Positions 8,328 through 16,920 of a stretch of 64,000 bases of DNA are shown here, piece after piece. Numbering within the stretch: the stretch's first letter is position 1; each line of letters begins with the position of its first letter. The translations under genes and the position numbers were made by a program. Below the pieces are notes generated by a model that worked only from the letters and a program-made list of their open reading frames with translations, did no database searches and was not told the DNA's origin. This DNA is from Solirubrobacteraceae bacterium (lineage in GTDB: Bacteria; Actinomycetota; Thermoleophilia; Solirubrobacterales; Solirubrobacteraceae): assembly GCA_016462625.1 (NCBI GenBank), contig JAEMSV010000004.1, positions 47,981 through 111,980 on the forward strand. Direction: 5' to 3'.

Positions 8328-9316
8328 CCGGCGAACTCGTGAACCAGATGCTCTTGGACGTAGTCGCGGACGCCATCCTCCAGCGTGTGGAAGGCCGGCG
8401 CGAGACCTGCGGCTTGCAGCTTCGTCGTATCGGCCTGCGTGAAGTACTGGTACCGACCTCGCAATGCCTCCGGCATGTCGATGTACTCGATGCGGGGTTC
8501 GCGCCCCGCAGCAACGAACGTGGACGTCGCCAGGTCGTCGAAGCTCCGTGCGGTACCCGTCCCGACGTTGTAGATGCCAGTCAGAGTCTGCGCCTCGAGC
8601 ATGTTGCGAACGACGGCAGTGCAATCCTTGACATAGATGAAGTCCCGAAGCTGCCCGCCGTCGGCGTAGTCCGGATGGTCCGAACGGAACAGGCGAACCG
8701 GGTCGCCCGCCGCAGCCACCGGGTACATCTGGTGAACGACAGACCTCATCGACCCCTTGTGGGCCTCATTCGGGCCGAAGACGTTGAAGAACTTCAACCC
8801 CGCCCAGCGCGAGGGTGTCGGCTCTCCGCGTTGAACGTCATCGACGATGCGCCGATCGACAAGATGCTTGCTCCAGCCATAGGCGTTCAGGGGGCGAAGT
8901 CTCGCAAGGCCTTGCGGCGAGTCGTCATCGACGAAGCCCCGGCTGCCGTCGCCGTAGGTCGCTGCCGAGGACGCGTAGATGAACGTCGTGTCGTGCGTCG
9001 CCGCGTACGTCCACAGATCGAGCGTGAGGCGAACGTTGTTCGCGATGATCTTGTCGACGTCGGTCTCGGTCGTCGCGGAGATCGCGCCCATGTGGATGAT
9101 TCCGTCGACCTGGCCTCGGTGCGATGCGAGCCAGTCGAAGATGTCCTCAGGACGAACGAGGTCGTACATCAGCGACTTCGCGACGTACTGCCAGTTCTTC
9201 CCGTCACCGAACCGATCACAGATCGCGACCCGGAGCCCCTGCTCCGCGAGATCCGTCGCGATGTTCGAGCCGATGAATCCAGCTCCACCGGTGACCAGCA
9301 CCAATTGTCCCGACAT
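8324..9316 (-). CDS. hldD: ADP-L-glycero-D-manno-heptose 6-epimerase
   Basis: A 330-residue extended SDR. TGGAGFIGSN lies at 9-18, the family signature ICDRFGDGKNWQYV at 32-45, and the catalytic Y146-GWS-K150 pair. HldD inverts C6 of ADP-D-glycero-D-manno-heptose using bound NADP. The length matches the family (about 310-330). It faces the GT9 gene tail to tail and is divergent from the AGE isomerase gene, with only 20 bases between the two start codons. Present in an apparent actinobacterium, it suggests a heptosylated surface glycan and not classical lipopolysaccharide. Confidence 0.9.
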   Translation of the reverse strand: MSGQLVLVTGGAGFIGSNIATDLAEQGLRVAICDRFGDGKNWQYVAKSLMYDLVRPEDIFDWLASHRGQVDGIIHMGAISATTETDVDKIIANNVRLTLDLWTYAATHDTTFIYASSAATYGDGSRGFVDDDSPQGLARLRPLNAYGWSKHLVDRRIVDDVQRGEPTPSRWAGLKFFNVFGPNEAHKGSMRSVVHQMYPVAAAGDPVRLFRSDHPDYADGGQLRDFIYVKDCTAVVRNMLEAQTLTGIYNVGTGTARSFDDLATSTFVAAGREPRIEYIDMPEALRGRYQYFTQADTTKLQAAGLAPAFHTLEDGVRDYVQEHLVHEFAG

Positions 9317-9319
9317 GCC

Positions 9320-9326
9320 TATATCT
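9320..9326 (+). promoter_or_regulatory. Candidate -10 element for a leaderless transcript
   Basis: TATATCT lies 10 bases before the GTG at 9337, in the 20-base gap between divergent hldD and the AGE isomerase gene. No Shine-Dalgarno sequence is visible before 9337. A -10 box this close to a GTG fits a leaderless mRNA, common in actinobacteria. No good -35 is seen. Confidence 0.3.
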
Positions 9327-9336
9327 GTGACCTCGC

Positions 9337-10518
9337 GTGAGTGAGTCAGTGAGCCAACCCGCGTCCGAATCCATCACGGACTGCATCCGTCAAACGCGGT
9401 CATGGGTCTTTGACCAAGCCTTGCCTGTGTGGAGCGAGGTCGGGGTAGACGGCGACCTTGGGTTTGTCGAGCATCTTACCCTCGATGGTGCCCCGGCGGA
9501 AGTCGGCTACAAGCGCCTCCGGGTCCAAGCGCGACAGGTGTACGTATTCAGTCACGCCTCGCTGCTGGGCTTCGCTCCTGGGCTCGAGACGGCTCGGGGC
9601 GGATGGTCGTTCATGAGGGCCCACGGCTGGATGTCCGAAGGCGGATGGGCTCGGCGGCTCGGTCGGGAAGGCGGGGTGCTCGACGACACGCTGGATCTCT
9701 ACGACCAGGCGTTTGCCCTGCTCGCGATTGCGTGGTGGGTTCGCGCAAGCGGCGAGACCGAAGCGATCGACCTTGCCGATGCGACCCTCGACGCGATCGA
9801 CAGGCGACTCCGGCCTGCCCACCAGCTCGGCTGGGCGAGTGAGTCCGGACCGGCCGGAGAGCTGCTGCAAAATCCCCACATGCACATGCTCGAAGCGCTG
9901 ATCGCACTGTATGAGACCACCGGCGGCGAGCGGTTCCTCGACCGCGCTCGGAGCCTCGTCGCGCTCGCCGAGACCAAGTTCTACGACTCCCGAACGCGGA
10001 CCCTCTCGGAGTACTTCGCCGGAGACTGGACGCGGGCGCCCGGAACCCGCGGGGAGATCGTCGAGCCGGGTCATCATTATGAGTGGGTCTGGCTGCTCCA
10101 CCGGGCATCTGCGGTGTCCCCGACTGCGCTGCAGACCGCCGAGTCCCTGTTCGGGTTTGCCGAACGCTGGGGATTCGACCAGCGAAGCCACCTGGTCTTC
10201 GACGAGCTCCTGAGCGACGGTCACGTGCGGAAGGCCAGTCACCGCTGCTGGCCCCAGACCGAGGCGATCAAGGCACATCTTGCAACCTTCGAGCGCACCG
10301 GCTCGCTCGACCTCGCGCGGCTGACCGGCCTCGCGTCGAGTCTTCACCGTAAGTACCTTGCCCCTGCCCCACGAGGAACCTGGATCGACCAACTCACGGC
10401 GGACGGGGCAGCGGACGTCGACAAGATTCCGACCAGCACGCTGTACCACCTGTTCCTCGCGTTCACCGAACTCCTGCGGCTCGAGCCCGAACTCACAGAG
10501 ATCGAGCAGACTCAGTGA
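9337..10518 (+). CDS. AGE-family sugar isomerase/epimerase (N-acylglucosamine 2-epimerase-like)
   Basis: A 393-residue protein of the (alpha/alpha)6-barrel AGE family, which includes N-acylglucosamine 2-epimerase, mannose isomerase YihS and cellobiose 2-epimerase. Supporting segments are LRVQARQVYVFSHA, NPHMHMLEALIALYETT, EPGHHYEWVWLL (the conserved HHxEW-type motif) and RCWPQTEAIKAHL (W-x2-E). These place the conserved His and Glu residues of the barrel. It is the first gene of a tight operon with gmhB and hldE (GTGA overlap with gmhB). Its place in an ADP-heptose module with no gmhA suggests it may make the first aldoheptose phosphate; this is inference. An alternative in-frame GTG is at 9349. 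Confidence 0.82.
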   Translation: MSESVSQPASESITDCIRQTRSWVFDQALPVWSEVGVDGDLGFVEHLTLDGAPAEVGYKRLRVQARQVYVFSHASLLGFAPGLETARGGWSFMRAHGWMSEGGWARRLGREGGVLDDTLDLYDQAFALLAIAWWVRASGETEAIDLADATLDAIDRRLRPAHQLGWASESGPAGELLQNPHMHMLEALIALYETTGGERFLDRARSLVALAETKFYDSRTRTLSEYFAGDWTRAPGTRGEIVEPGHHYEWVWLLHRASAVSPTALQTAESLFGFAERWGFDQRSHLVFDELLSDGHVRKASHRCWPQTEAIKAHLATFERTGSLDLARLTGLASSLHRKYLAPAPRGTWIDQLTADGAADVDKIPTSTLYHLFLAFTELLRLEPELTEIEQTQ

Positions 10519-11180
10519 CGGCCGGTACGCTCGAAGACGGGGTCGGGTGCTGGCGCCAAGCGACCACCAGCGCGGCTGCGTTCCGCGGGCGTGGCGCGCT
10601 GTTCCTCGATCGCGACGGCGTCATCGTGCGGGAGGAGCACTTCCTCGCCCGTGAGGAGGATGTCGCGCTCCTCCCCGGAGCTGCCTCCACCATCGCAGCG
10701 TTCAACCGGGCGGGAATTCCGGTCGTGGTCACGACGAACCAATCCGGGGTCGGGCGCGGATACTTCGCATGGGCCGACTTCGAGCTCGTCCAAGAAGAGA
10801 TCTCTCGTCAGCTCGCTCGCGGTGGGGCCAGCATCGACGCGGCGTACGCCTGCGCGTACCATCCGGCCGGCATTGAGAATTTCGCGGTCGACAACCATCC
10901 TTGGAGAAAGCCGAATCCCGGCATGGTGCTGGCAGCGGAGCGCGACCTCGGCGTCGAACTCTCCGACTCCTGGGTCGTGGGCGACCGAGCTCGTGATCTC
11001 GCGGCTGGGCGCGCGGCTGGCCTCGCCGGTGGGCTCCACGTGATGACCGGCCACGGCACCGATGAGGAACGCGAGCGCTCCATTGCCCTCCAAGGGACCG
11101 CGTTCGCGGTCGTTCCCGGCGCCACTATTGCCCACGCGAAGTTCTTACTCCCGACCCTGCTAGGAGAACCTGCATGCTGA
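10515..11180 (+). CDS. gmhB: D-glycero-D-manno-heptose 1,7-bisphosphate 7-phosphatase
   Basis: A 221-residue HAD-IIIA phosphatase. LFLDRDGVI holds the nucleophile D32 and acid D34, TTNQSGVGRG is motif II, RKPNPGM (131-137) carries the motif III Lys, and VVGDRARDLAAG is motif IV. GmhB removes the 7-phosphate from heptose 1,7-bisphosphate. The zinc loop that normally has three Cys and one His is reduced here to C113-AY-H116, followed by DNHPW and no further Cys, so this copy probably lacks structural zinc. It overlaps the AGE gene by 4 bases and hldE by 7. Confidence 0.85.
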   Translation: MTAGTLEDGVGCWRQATTSAAAFRGRGALFLDRDGVIVREEHFLAREEDVALLPGAASTIAAFNRAGIPVVVTTNQSGVGRGYFAWADFELVQEEISRQLARGGASIDAAYACAYHPAGIENFAVDNHPWRKPNPGMVLAAERDLGVELSDSWVVGDRARDLAAGRAAGLAGGLHVMTGHGTDEERERSIALQGTAFAVVPGATIAHAKFLLPTLLGEPAC

Positions 11181-12619
11181 TCGATGACATGCGCGACCGT
11201 CGGATCCTGGTTGTGGGCGATGTCATGCTGGATCACTTCATCGCAGGCGCCGTGGACCGTGTGTCACCGGAGGCGCCAGCGCTCGTGCTCCGGATCGACG
11301 ACGAGCGGAGCATGCTGGGCGGCGCAGGCAACGTCGCCTCGAACATCGCCAGCCTTGGGGGCATTGCGACGTTGGTGGGCGTTGTCGGCGAGGATCCCGC
11401 GGCGGCTCACGTCGCCGCGCTCGTGGAGCAGTCCGCTGGACGCGTAGTAGATGCCTTGATCCGCTCGGACAAGGTCACCACAACGTCAAAGACGCGATTC
11501 ATCGCCGGCGATCGGCACCTCCTTCGCGCCGACCGGGAAACGGTCGGTCTCGAGTCGTCCGTTCAGGGCGCGATCGCGAGCGCGATCGAGACCCACGCGC
11601 CGGACTGCAGCGCGATCGTCATCTCCGACTACGCGAAGGGCGTCGTTTGCCCGACGGTCATGGACGCAGCCATTCGCGCGGCCCACGCCCACGAGGTGCC
11701 ACTTATCGTCGACCCCAAGCGACGTGACTTCGACCTGTACCGCGGTGCCGACCTTCTGACTCCCAACCGGAAGGAGCTCGAGTTCGCCACGGGCGAACCG
11801 TGTGACGCTCTCGAGTCATGTGATCGCGCCGCGCGCGAAGTCATGGAACGAACGGGTGCGGCCATCCTCCTGACGCGCTCCGAAGACGGCGTGGCGCTCT
11901 TTCGCCAGGACGAAGCGCCGTGGAGTGAGCCGGCACGAGCGCGCCTCGTCCGGGATGTCTCCGGCGCTGGAGACACGGTCTTGGCCGTCTGCGCGGTCGC
12001 GCTGGCAGCCGGAGCCGATCTGGCCGAGGCCGCCCACGTCGCGAACGTCGGTGCATCGCTCGCGGTCGGTAAGAGCGGGACGTCGTCGATCTCGCCTGAT
12101 GAGCTCAACTTCGCCCTCCTGCACGCGCCTGACGCCGATGCGCTCGAGGGCAAGCTCGTGTCGCTCACGTCCGCCGTGGCCACACGGAAGGCATGGACGA
12201 GCCAGGACCTGAAGGTCGGTTTCACGAACGGTTGCTTCGATCTGTTGCACCCCGGACATATCCGGCTGCTGGCGGAGGCCAGGGCAACGTGCGACCGGCT
12301 GATCGTCGGGCTCAACACGGACGCTTCCGTCAAACGTCTGAAAGGCGAGGAGCGGCCGATCCAGACAGAAGTCGCCCGCGCAGAAGTCATAGGCGCGCTC
12401 CGGTCCGTGGACCTGGTTGTCCTGTTCGACGGCGACACCCCGATGGAGCTCATCGAGCAACTCCGGCCCGACGTCTTGGTCAAGGGCGCGGACTACACCA
12501 TCGAAACCGTCGTCGGAGCTGATCTCGTGCAGAGCTGGGGCGGCGAGATCGCGCTGATCGACTTGGTCCCGGGCCAATCCAGCACGAGCTTGATCGCCGC
12601 GTCGCGCCGTTCGAGCTGA
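11174..12619 (+). CDS. hldE: Bifunctional heptose-7-phosphate kinase / heptose-1-phosphate adenylyltransferase
   Basis: A 481-residue two-domain enzyme. Residues 1 to about 330 form a PfkB-type sugar kinase, with the GGAGNVA substrate motif at 49-55 and SGAGDTV at 263-269 with the catalytic Asp. From about 345 a nucleotidyltransferase domain carries TNGCFDLLHPGH, whose HPGH is at 359-362. HldE phosphorylates heptose 7-phosphate at C1 and later adds AMP to heptose 1-phosphate. The length matches E. coli HldE (477). It follows gmhB with a 7-base overlap. Confidence 0.93.
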   Translation: MLIDDMRDRRILVVGDVMLDHFIAGAVDRVSPEAPALVLRIDDERSMLGGAGNVASNIASLGGIATLVGVVGEDPAAAHVAALVEQSAGRVVDALIRSDKVTTTSKTRFIAGDRHLLRADRETVGLESSVQGAIASAIETHAPDCSAIVISDYAKGVVCPTVMDAAIRAAHAHEVPLIVDPKRRDFDLYRGADLLTPNRKELEFATGEPCDALESCDRAAREVMERTGAAILLTRSEDGVALFRQDEAPWSEPARARLVRDVSGAGDTVLAVCAVALAAGADLAEAAHVANVGASLAVGKSGTSSISPDELNFALLHAPDADALEGKLVSLTSAVATRKAWTSQDLKVGFTNGCFDLLHPGHIRLLAEARATCDRLIVGLNTDASVKRLKGEERPIQTEVARAEVIGALRSVDLVVLFDGDTPMELIEQLRPDVLVKGADYTIETVVGADLVQSWGGEIALIDLVPGQSSTSLIAASRRSS

Positions 12620-12692
12620 CGACGATCTGCAGGTCACTCATCCTGGCGCCGCGCTGGCGGATCGGCTTCTAGTACGGCATCCTGTGACGAAC

Positions 12693-13451
12693 ATGAGCGC
12701 ACCCGCCAAGACGATGGCGCCGCCGAAGGATCAAGTCATCCTCAACCTCGGCTGCGGCTACAAGACCACCCCGTACACCGTCGACATCGACTTCTCGATC
12801 CAGCAGCGAATCCGAGCGTCGCGATTCGCCCCGTTGATCGCCAAGGTTGCGCTCAACGACACGCGGCGTGAGATGTTCGACACGATGGCGGCGGACGACG
12901 TGCTCGTGCACGACCTGCGCAAGGGGATTCCGTACCCAGACGGCAGCGTGGATGCCGTGTACCACTCCCACGTCTTGGAGCACATCGATCGGGATCACGC
13001 TCCCGGCTTCTTTGCTGAGATCCTGCGCGTGCTGCGCCCGGGAGGCATTCACCGTCTGGCGCTGCCCGATCTCCGAGAGGTTGTGCAGCGGTATCTCGAC
13101 AGCTACGAGCGCCAGGATCCAAACCACGCGGAGACCGGCGTCCGTCCTCTCTACGGCCAGTCGGTCCAGCGGGAAGCCCACGGAACGAGCCTTCAGAAGC
13201 CGCTCAGGCGGAAGATCGAGAATCTGCTGCTGGGCGATGCCCGCAAGCGCGGCGAGACACACCAGTGGATGTACGACGAGGTCAGCCTCACGCAGGCACT
13301 CATCGCAGCTGGGTTCGTCGATCCCGTTCGGTTGGACGCCTACACAAGCGACGTCCCGGGCTGGAACGAGATCGGCCTGGATCTGAACGCCGACAGGTCG
13401 GCTCCTCACAAGCCCGGCTCCCTGTGGATGGAGGCGCGCAAGCCGGGCTGA
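12693..13451 (+). CDS. Class I SAM-dependent methyltransferase (Methyltransf_11 type)
   Basis: A protein of about 252 residues. ILNLGCGYK is motif I, and LRKGIPYPDGSVDAVYHSHV followed by LEHID is the usual motif II-III region of small-molecule methyltransferases. LRVLRPGG follows. The ATG at 12693 is preferred; an in-frame GTG lies at 12684, and neither has a strong ribosome site. It lies about 70 bases after hldE on the same strand and may methylate a sugar of the same glycan. It converges on the TylF-like methyltransferase. Confidence 0.8.
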   Translation: MSAPAKTMAPPKDQVILNLGCGYKTTPYTVDIDFSIQQRIRASRFAPLIAKVALNDTRREMFDTMAADDVLVHDLRKGIPYPDGSVDAVYHSHVLEHIDRDHAPGFFAEILRVLRPGGIHRLALPDLREVVQRYLDSYERQDPNHAETGVRPLYGQSVQREAHGTSLQKPLRRKIENLLLGDARKRGETHQWMYDEVSLTQALIAAGFVDPVRLDAYTSDVPGWNEIGLDLNADRSAPHKPGSLWMEARKPG

Positions 13452-13465
13452 CCCCGGTCGCGGGG
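13452..13465. terminator. Short GC hairpin between convergent methyltransferase genes
   Basis: CCCCG, loop GTCG, CGGGG starts directly after the stop of the 12693-13451 gene, in a 20-base gap between convergent genes. The stem is short and no T tract follows, so it is at best a weak terminator. Confidence 0.3.
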
Positions 13466-13471
13466 GGCCGA

Positions 13472-14287
13472 CTAGGCCTTGCGGAAGATTGCGGTCCCGG
13501 CCTTGTCCGGCATGAGGACGAGTCGCTCAGGCTTGTCCTCGAGGAACTCGTCTAAGGCCTGGGTCGCGCCCGGCCACTGGCCGCTCGAATAGTCGTGTAC
13601 AAGCACCAGACCGCCGCTGCTCATGCGGTCGTAGAAGTACTCCAACCCCGCACGGATCGGTTCGTAGAGATCCGCATCAAGGTGCACGAGCGCGAAGCGC
13701 CGGTCTGGGCTGAGCTCTCGGGTCGTCTCGGGGAACCATCCCGAGTGGTACTCGCACGCTTCCTCGCCCACGAAGTCGCGGACGGCGTCAAGCGACGTGT
13801 CCTTGAAGAGCTGGCTGAACTCCTCGGGCTTGTCGTCAATCTCGCGGTCGTCGAACCCACCGAACGTGTCGAACAGCTGAAGGTGCCGATTCCCCTCCGC
13901 GGTGCGAACAACCTCGGCCAGTACCCGGGCGCTGTTGCCCTTGTACACGCCCACCTCGGCGAAGTCCCCTGGGACCTTCTCGTCGATGACGCGCTGGGCG
14001 TTGAGAGCCAGGAAGAAGAGACGCCCCACGTCGCCGGCGTTGCGGCGTGCGTTCTTGTGGGTCCACCAGCCCTCAAGGCGTTGCAGACGCGCGAGGGCCG
14101 GAGGGGGCGCGTCGGAGAGCCGGACCGAGTCCGGGAGATAACTGACGTAGGCGAAGGTTGACGCGCGGTGAAGCCATGCCGCCAATCGACCAATCAGGAG
14201 CGCGGAGATCAGGAGATCCAGCCGACGCCGGATGAGCATCCGACGTTCAGTCGGATCGGCCTGAACGAACTTCCTTAGCAGGCGCAT
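13472..14287 (-). CDS. TylF/MycF-type O-methyltransferase
   Basis: A 271-residue protein of the macrocin O-methyltransferase family. GDFAEVGVYKGNSARVLAE is the SAM-binding motif I, LQLFDTFGGFDD the next conserved block, and FALVHLDADLYEPIRAGLEYF plus LVLVHDYSSGQWPGA carry the Asp residues that bind magnesium in TylF/MycF. These enzymes methylate sugar hydroxyls and are common in polysaccharide loci. The frame stays open upstream to 14563, but MRLLRKFVQ at 14287 is the natural start because the upstream part is Arg/Pro-rich without family similarity and overlaps the divergent gene. Confidence 0.85.
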   Translation of the reverse strand: MRLLRKFVQADPTERRMLIRRRLDLLISALLIGRLAAWLHRASTFAYVSYLPDSVRLSDAPPPALARLQRLEGWWTHKNARRNAGDVGRLFFLALNAQRVIDEKVPGDFAEVGVYKGNSARVLAEVVRTAEGNRHLQLFDTFGGFDDREIDDKPEEFSQLFKDTSLDAVRDFVGEEACEYHSGWFPETTRELSPDRRFALVHLDADLYEPIRAGLEYFYDRMSSGGLVLVHDYSSGQWPGATQALDEFLEDKPERLVLMPDKAGTAIFRKA

Positions 14288-14505
14288 ACCGCGGAACGTA
14301 CAGGGGAAGCCGGAGGTTCGACAAGCGACACGGTGCTGCGATGAATACCCACTGAGGCACCGCGGCACACGGGATTGGTTCCGCTTCGGGGGCGCGCTGT
14401 CTCTGAGCCCTGGCGTATCTTCGCCCGGGGGGATCCTCGGGCGAAGCGCAGATCGCGACCCTTCACGGGCGAAGCATTGAGCGCCAGATACGATCTCCAA
14501 CAGCA

Positions 14506-15954
14506 ATGCGCGCGCTGAGCAAGGCCAGTAACGCGGACCGTCGGACGACGGTGTTCGCGGCAATCGCAGCGATTGCCGCCGCGACGTTCCTCGGCGCCTT
14601 CGCCGGCCAGGTCGGTCCGATCGCTTTCGCCGCGGGCGTCGGGCTGATCGCCTTTCTGCCGGTGTTCTCCCACGTTCGGTGGGTCGGATGGAAGCGTGCG
14701 ATCACCGAGCCAACACCAGCGACGGTCATCCTCCTGTTCTACGTCGCGACGTTCCCACAACGGGCGCTTGTGATCACGTTGGATGAGCACCAGTACGTGC
14801 AGTTCGTACCCGGTCCAGTTGATGCCGGGCAACTCGTCGACGTTCTCGTGCTCGGCGCCGTCCTCACCGCGGTGATCGTCGAGGCCTTCCACTTCGCAAG
14901 CCGCGGTTCGCGACCGCCTCGCGCGAGCGAGACGAGCCCGCCGGGCAATCCCCGGAACCTCATCATGTTCGCCGTCGGCATCCAGGTCGTCGCGCTGGTA
15001 TCACTCCTTGGGATCGTCCGCGACAACGGTGGGATCTCCGGAACGATCGCGACGTTCGGCTCCCACGATAAGGAGCTATTCGCCGGCGCCGCGTCACTCT
15101 GGCTGAGCCTGTGGTCGACGTTCGGCATACCTTCGATCTGGGCGGCTGCCGCCATCGTCTCCCGACGGGACGTGGTTCATTCGACCAAGGTGGTCACGCT
15201 CGCGCTAACGCTCGGAATCGTCGTCGGCTACCTCTACCTATTCGGCAACCGACTCCACGTGATTCTCGGCCTGGTCGGTGCGTGGGCCATTTGGTATTTC
15301 GCCGGCCGCCGAGTACCGGTGTCACTCGTCGTCGCCGCCGTCGCCGCGATGGTCCTTGTCAGCATCCCGATCCTGCACGCACGCAGTGGTTCGGATACGA
15401 GGGTGCCCGAGCACTCGCGGCTGAGCACCCTCGTGGGCTACAGCATCATGGACATCAGCCTCGCAATCCATCAGCGGCCGGAGCGCATCCGCGAGCAGAT
15501 GCGCGACCCGGACCGGTGGGTAGAGCTCCCAGGATTTCTGATCCCACTATGGCCCTCGACCGCCGACTTCAACTCGCTTCGTTCGGACGCGATGACCGCC
15601 CGCGAGTTCGGCGCCCCCAACCAGCAGACCACTGGGTTCCCGCCAACGTTCATCACTGAGGGCTGGCTGCTCTTTGGCCTGCTCGGCGCCGCGCTCTGGG
15701 CAGCCCTGTTCGGCGCTGTCACAGGTCTGCTCCATAAACATCTTGTCGGCCGGCAGCGACCGTCTTCAGCGCAGCTCCTCTGGTACGCACTCGTGGTTTC
15801 GATGGCCTTCACCTACTACAAAGACGGCGACACGTTCGGCGCGACCGTCTCGATCTGGCGAACGGTGATGTACGTCGGGATCGCAATGCTCATCACTGGC
15901 GTCTGGGCACCCCGCTCACTGCTCGGCCGCAGGCCAGCGTCGGGCACCGCCTGA
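14506..15954 (+). CDS. Polysaccharide polymerase-like integral membrane protein (Wzy-type)
   Basis: A 482-residue membrane protein with about 10-11 hydrophobic segments and a long loop between residues about 290 and 385 (IPILHARSGSD to ITEGW). The arrangement, the PPTFITEGWLLFGLLGA segment and the TYYKDGD stretch match O-antigen/oligosaccharide repeat-unit polymerases, which join lipid-linked units outside the membrane. Such proteins share little sequence, so the call rests on topology, the loop and the locus. The 218-base gap before it is divergent from the TylF-like gene and shows no clear promoter. Confidence 0.68.
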   Translation: MRALSKASNADRRTTVFAAIAAIAAATFLGAFAGQVGPIAFAAGVGLIAFLPVFSHVRWVGWKRAITEPTPATVILLFYVATFPQRALVITLDEHQYVQFVPGPVDAGQLVDVLVLGAVLTAVIVEAFHFASRGSRPPRASETSPPGNPRNLIMFAVGIQVVALVSLLGIVRDNGGISGTIATFGSHDKELFAGAASLWLSLWSTFGIPSIWAAAAIVSRRDVVHSTKVVTLALTLGIVVGYLYLFGNRLHVILGLVGAWAIWYFAGRRVPVSLVVAAVAAMVLVSIPILHARSGSDTRVPEHSRLSTLVGYSIMDISLAIHQRPERIREQMRDPDRWVELPGFLIPLWPSTADFNSLRSDAMTAREFGAPNQQTTGFPPTFITEGWLLFGLLGAALWAALFGAVTGLLHKHLVGRQRPSSAQLLWYALVVSMAFTYYKDGDTFGATVSIWRTVMYVGIAMLITGVWAPRSLLGRRPASGTA

Positions 15955-15971
15955 TCGTCGCCGTCGTCGGT

Positions 15972-16661
15972 CTATCGAGGTGAGCCGAGATCGCACAGCA
16001 GTGCGATCTCGCCCCGAAGCGTGGCCTCTATCTGGAGTGAATCTTGGCGCTCCACGATGGCCACCTGCCGGGCAGTCGTAGCGCCCTGACGGACACCACG
16101 AGTGTTTGCTGCGGCGAGCCGTGTGAGCATCCGCTCTCGAAGCGCGCTGGTCGGGACGCCAGAGCGCGGGAACATCTGCTCGAACGGAAGCCCCTCCGCG
16201 GCGAGCGTCGGGTAGTTAGAGCCGAAGATCTCGTGCCGGTGGCGGATGACGCTCCACCGGTGCCATGGATGTCCAAGGACGTGCTCGGCCAGGTGACGCT
16301 GCGTGAGTATGCGCCGAGTACGTGCGCGGAGCACCGCGTACATCCGGGGACTCGTCCTCTTGCGCCTGTTGCCCAGGAGGTACGCCGAGGTCAGGGTCAC
16401 ACCCTGCGCGCGCGCAAGATCAAGCAGGGTCCCATGCCCGGCCTTGAGGTACCAGTAGACCTGGCTGCGCGGCATACCCAACCGCTGGTAGAGACGGTCC
16501 TCGTCGAACGGCATCCACCGCTCCATGACCCACTCCTCCGAGGGCAGCCACAGGGGGTCGGCCGTCCCGCGAGGCGCATCGGTGTCGGGCCGCAGCTCGG
16601 CGGCGCTCGTAGCGACCGGGAACGTCAGGGCTGCAATGACGAACAGAACGAGAACCTTCAC
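15972..16661 (-). CDS. Secreted protein of unknown function
   Basis: About 229 residues. A GTG at 16661 opens a clean signal peptide (VKVLVLFVIAALTFPVATSAA) and the mature part follows with ELRPDTDAPRG. The frame is open much further upstream, but that region is Arg/Ser-rich and unlike a signal sequence. The mature protein is Arg/Leu-rich and mostly helical, with blocks such as LPSEEWVMERWMPFDEDRLY, LLGNRRKRTSPRMYAVLRAR and AEHVLGHPWHRWSVI. I do not recognise a family. It sits between two polymerase-like genes on the opposite strand. GAGG lies only one base from the GTG, so the exact start is unsure. Confidence 0.6.
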   Translation of the reverse strand: MKVLVLFVIAALTFPVATSAAELRPDTDAPRGTADPLWLPSEEWVMERWMPFDEDRLYQRLGMPRSQVYWYLKAGHGTLLDLARAQGVTLTSAYLLGNRRKRTSPRMYAVLRARTRRILTQRHLAEHVLGHPWHRWSVIRHRHEIFGSNYPTLAAEGLPFEQMFPRSGVPTSALRERMLTRLAAANTRGVRQGATTARQVAIVERQDSLQIEATLRGEIALLCDLGSPR

Positions 16662-16920
16662 ACCTCTTCTAATCGACAGCCGGGGACCGTGCTCAAACCG
16701 CCCCCTGCACCGTGAGCGCCTGCTTCCTCGCGGTCGGTGCGCTACGACGGCGTCGAACGAGGGGACGACGGTCCGCATGTGCAAACGCGTCGGCGGCCGG
16801 GACAGAAGCGTCTCCTGATCGATCCACGGGTATAGCTGGCGATCCACCGACCTCCATTGAGAAGGACGGCCGGAACAGGTCGGACGGAGTGGCAAGGCGC
16901 CAGTCGGTACTCTGCGCGGC

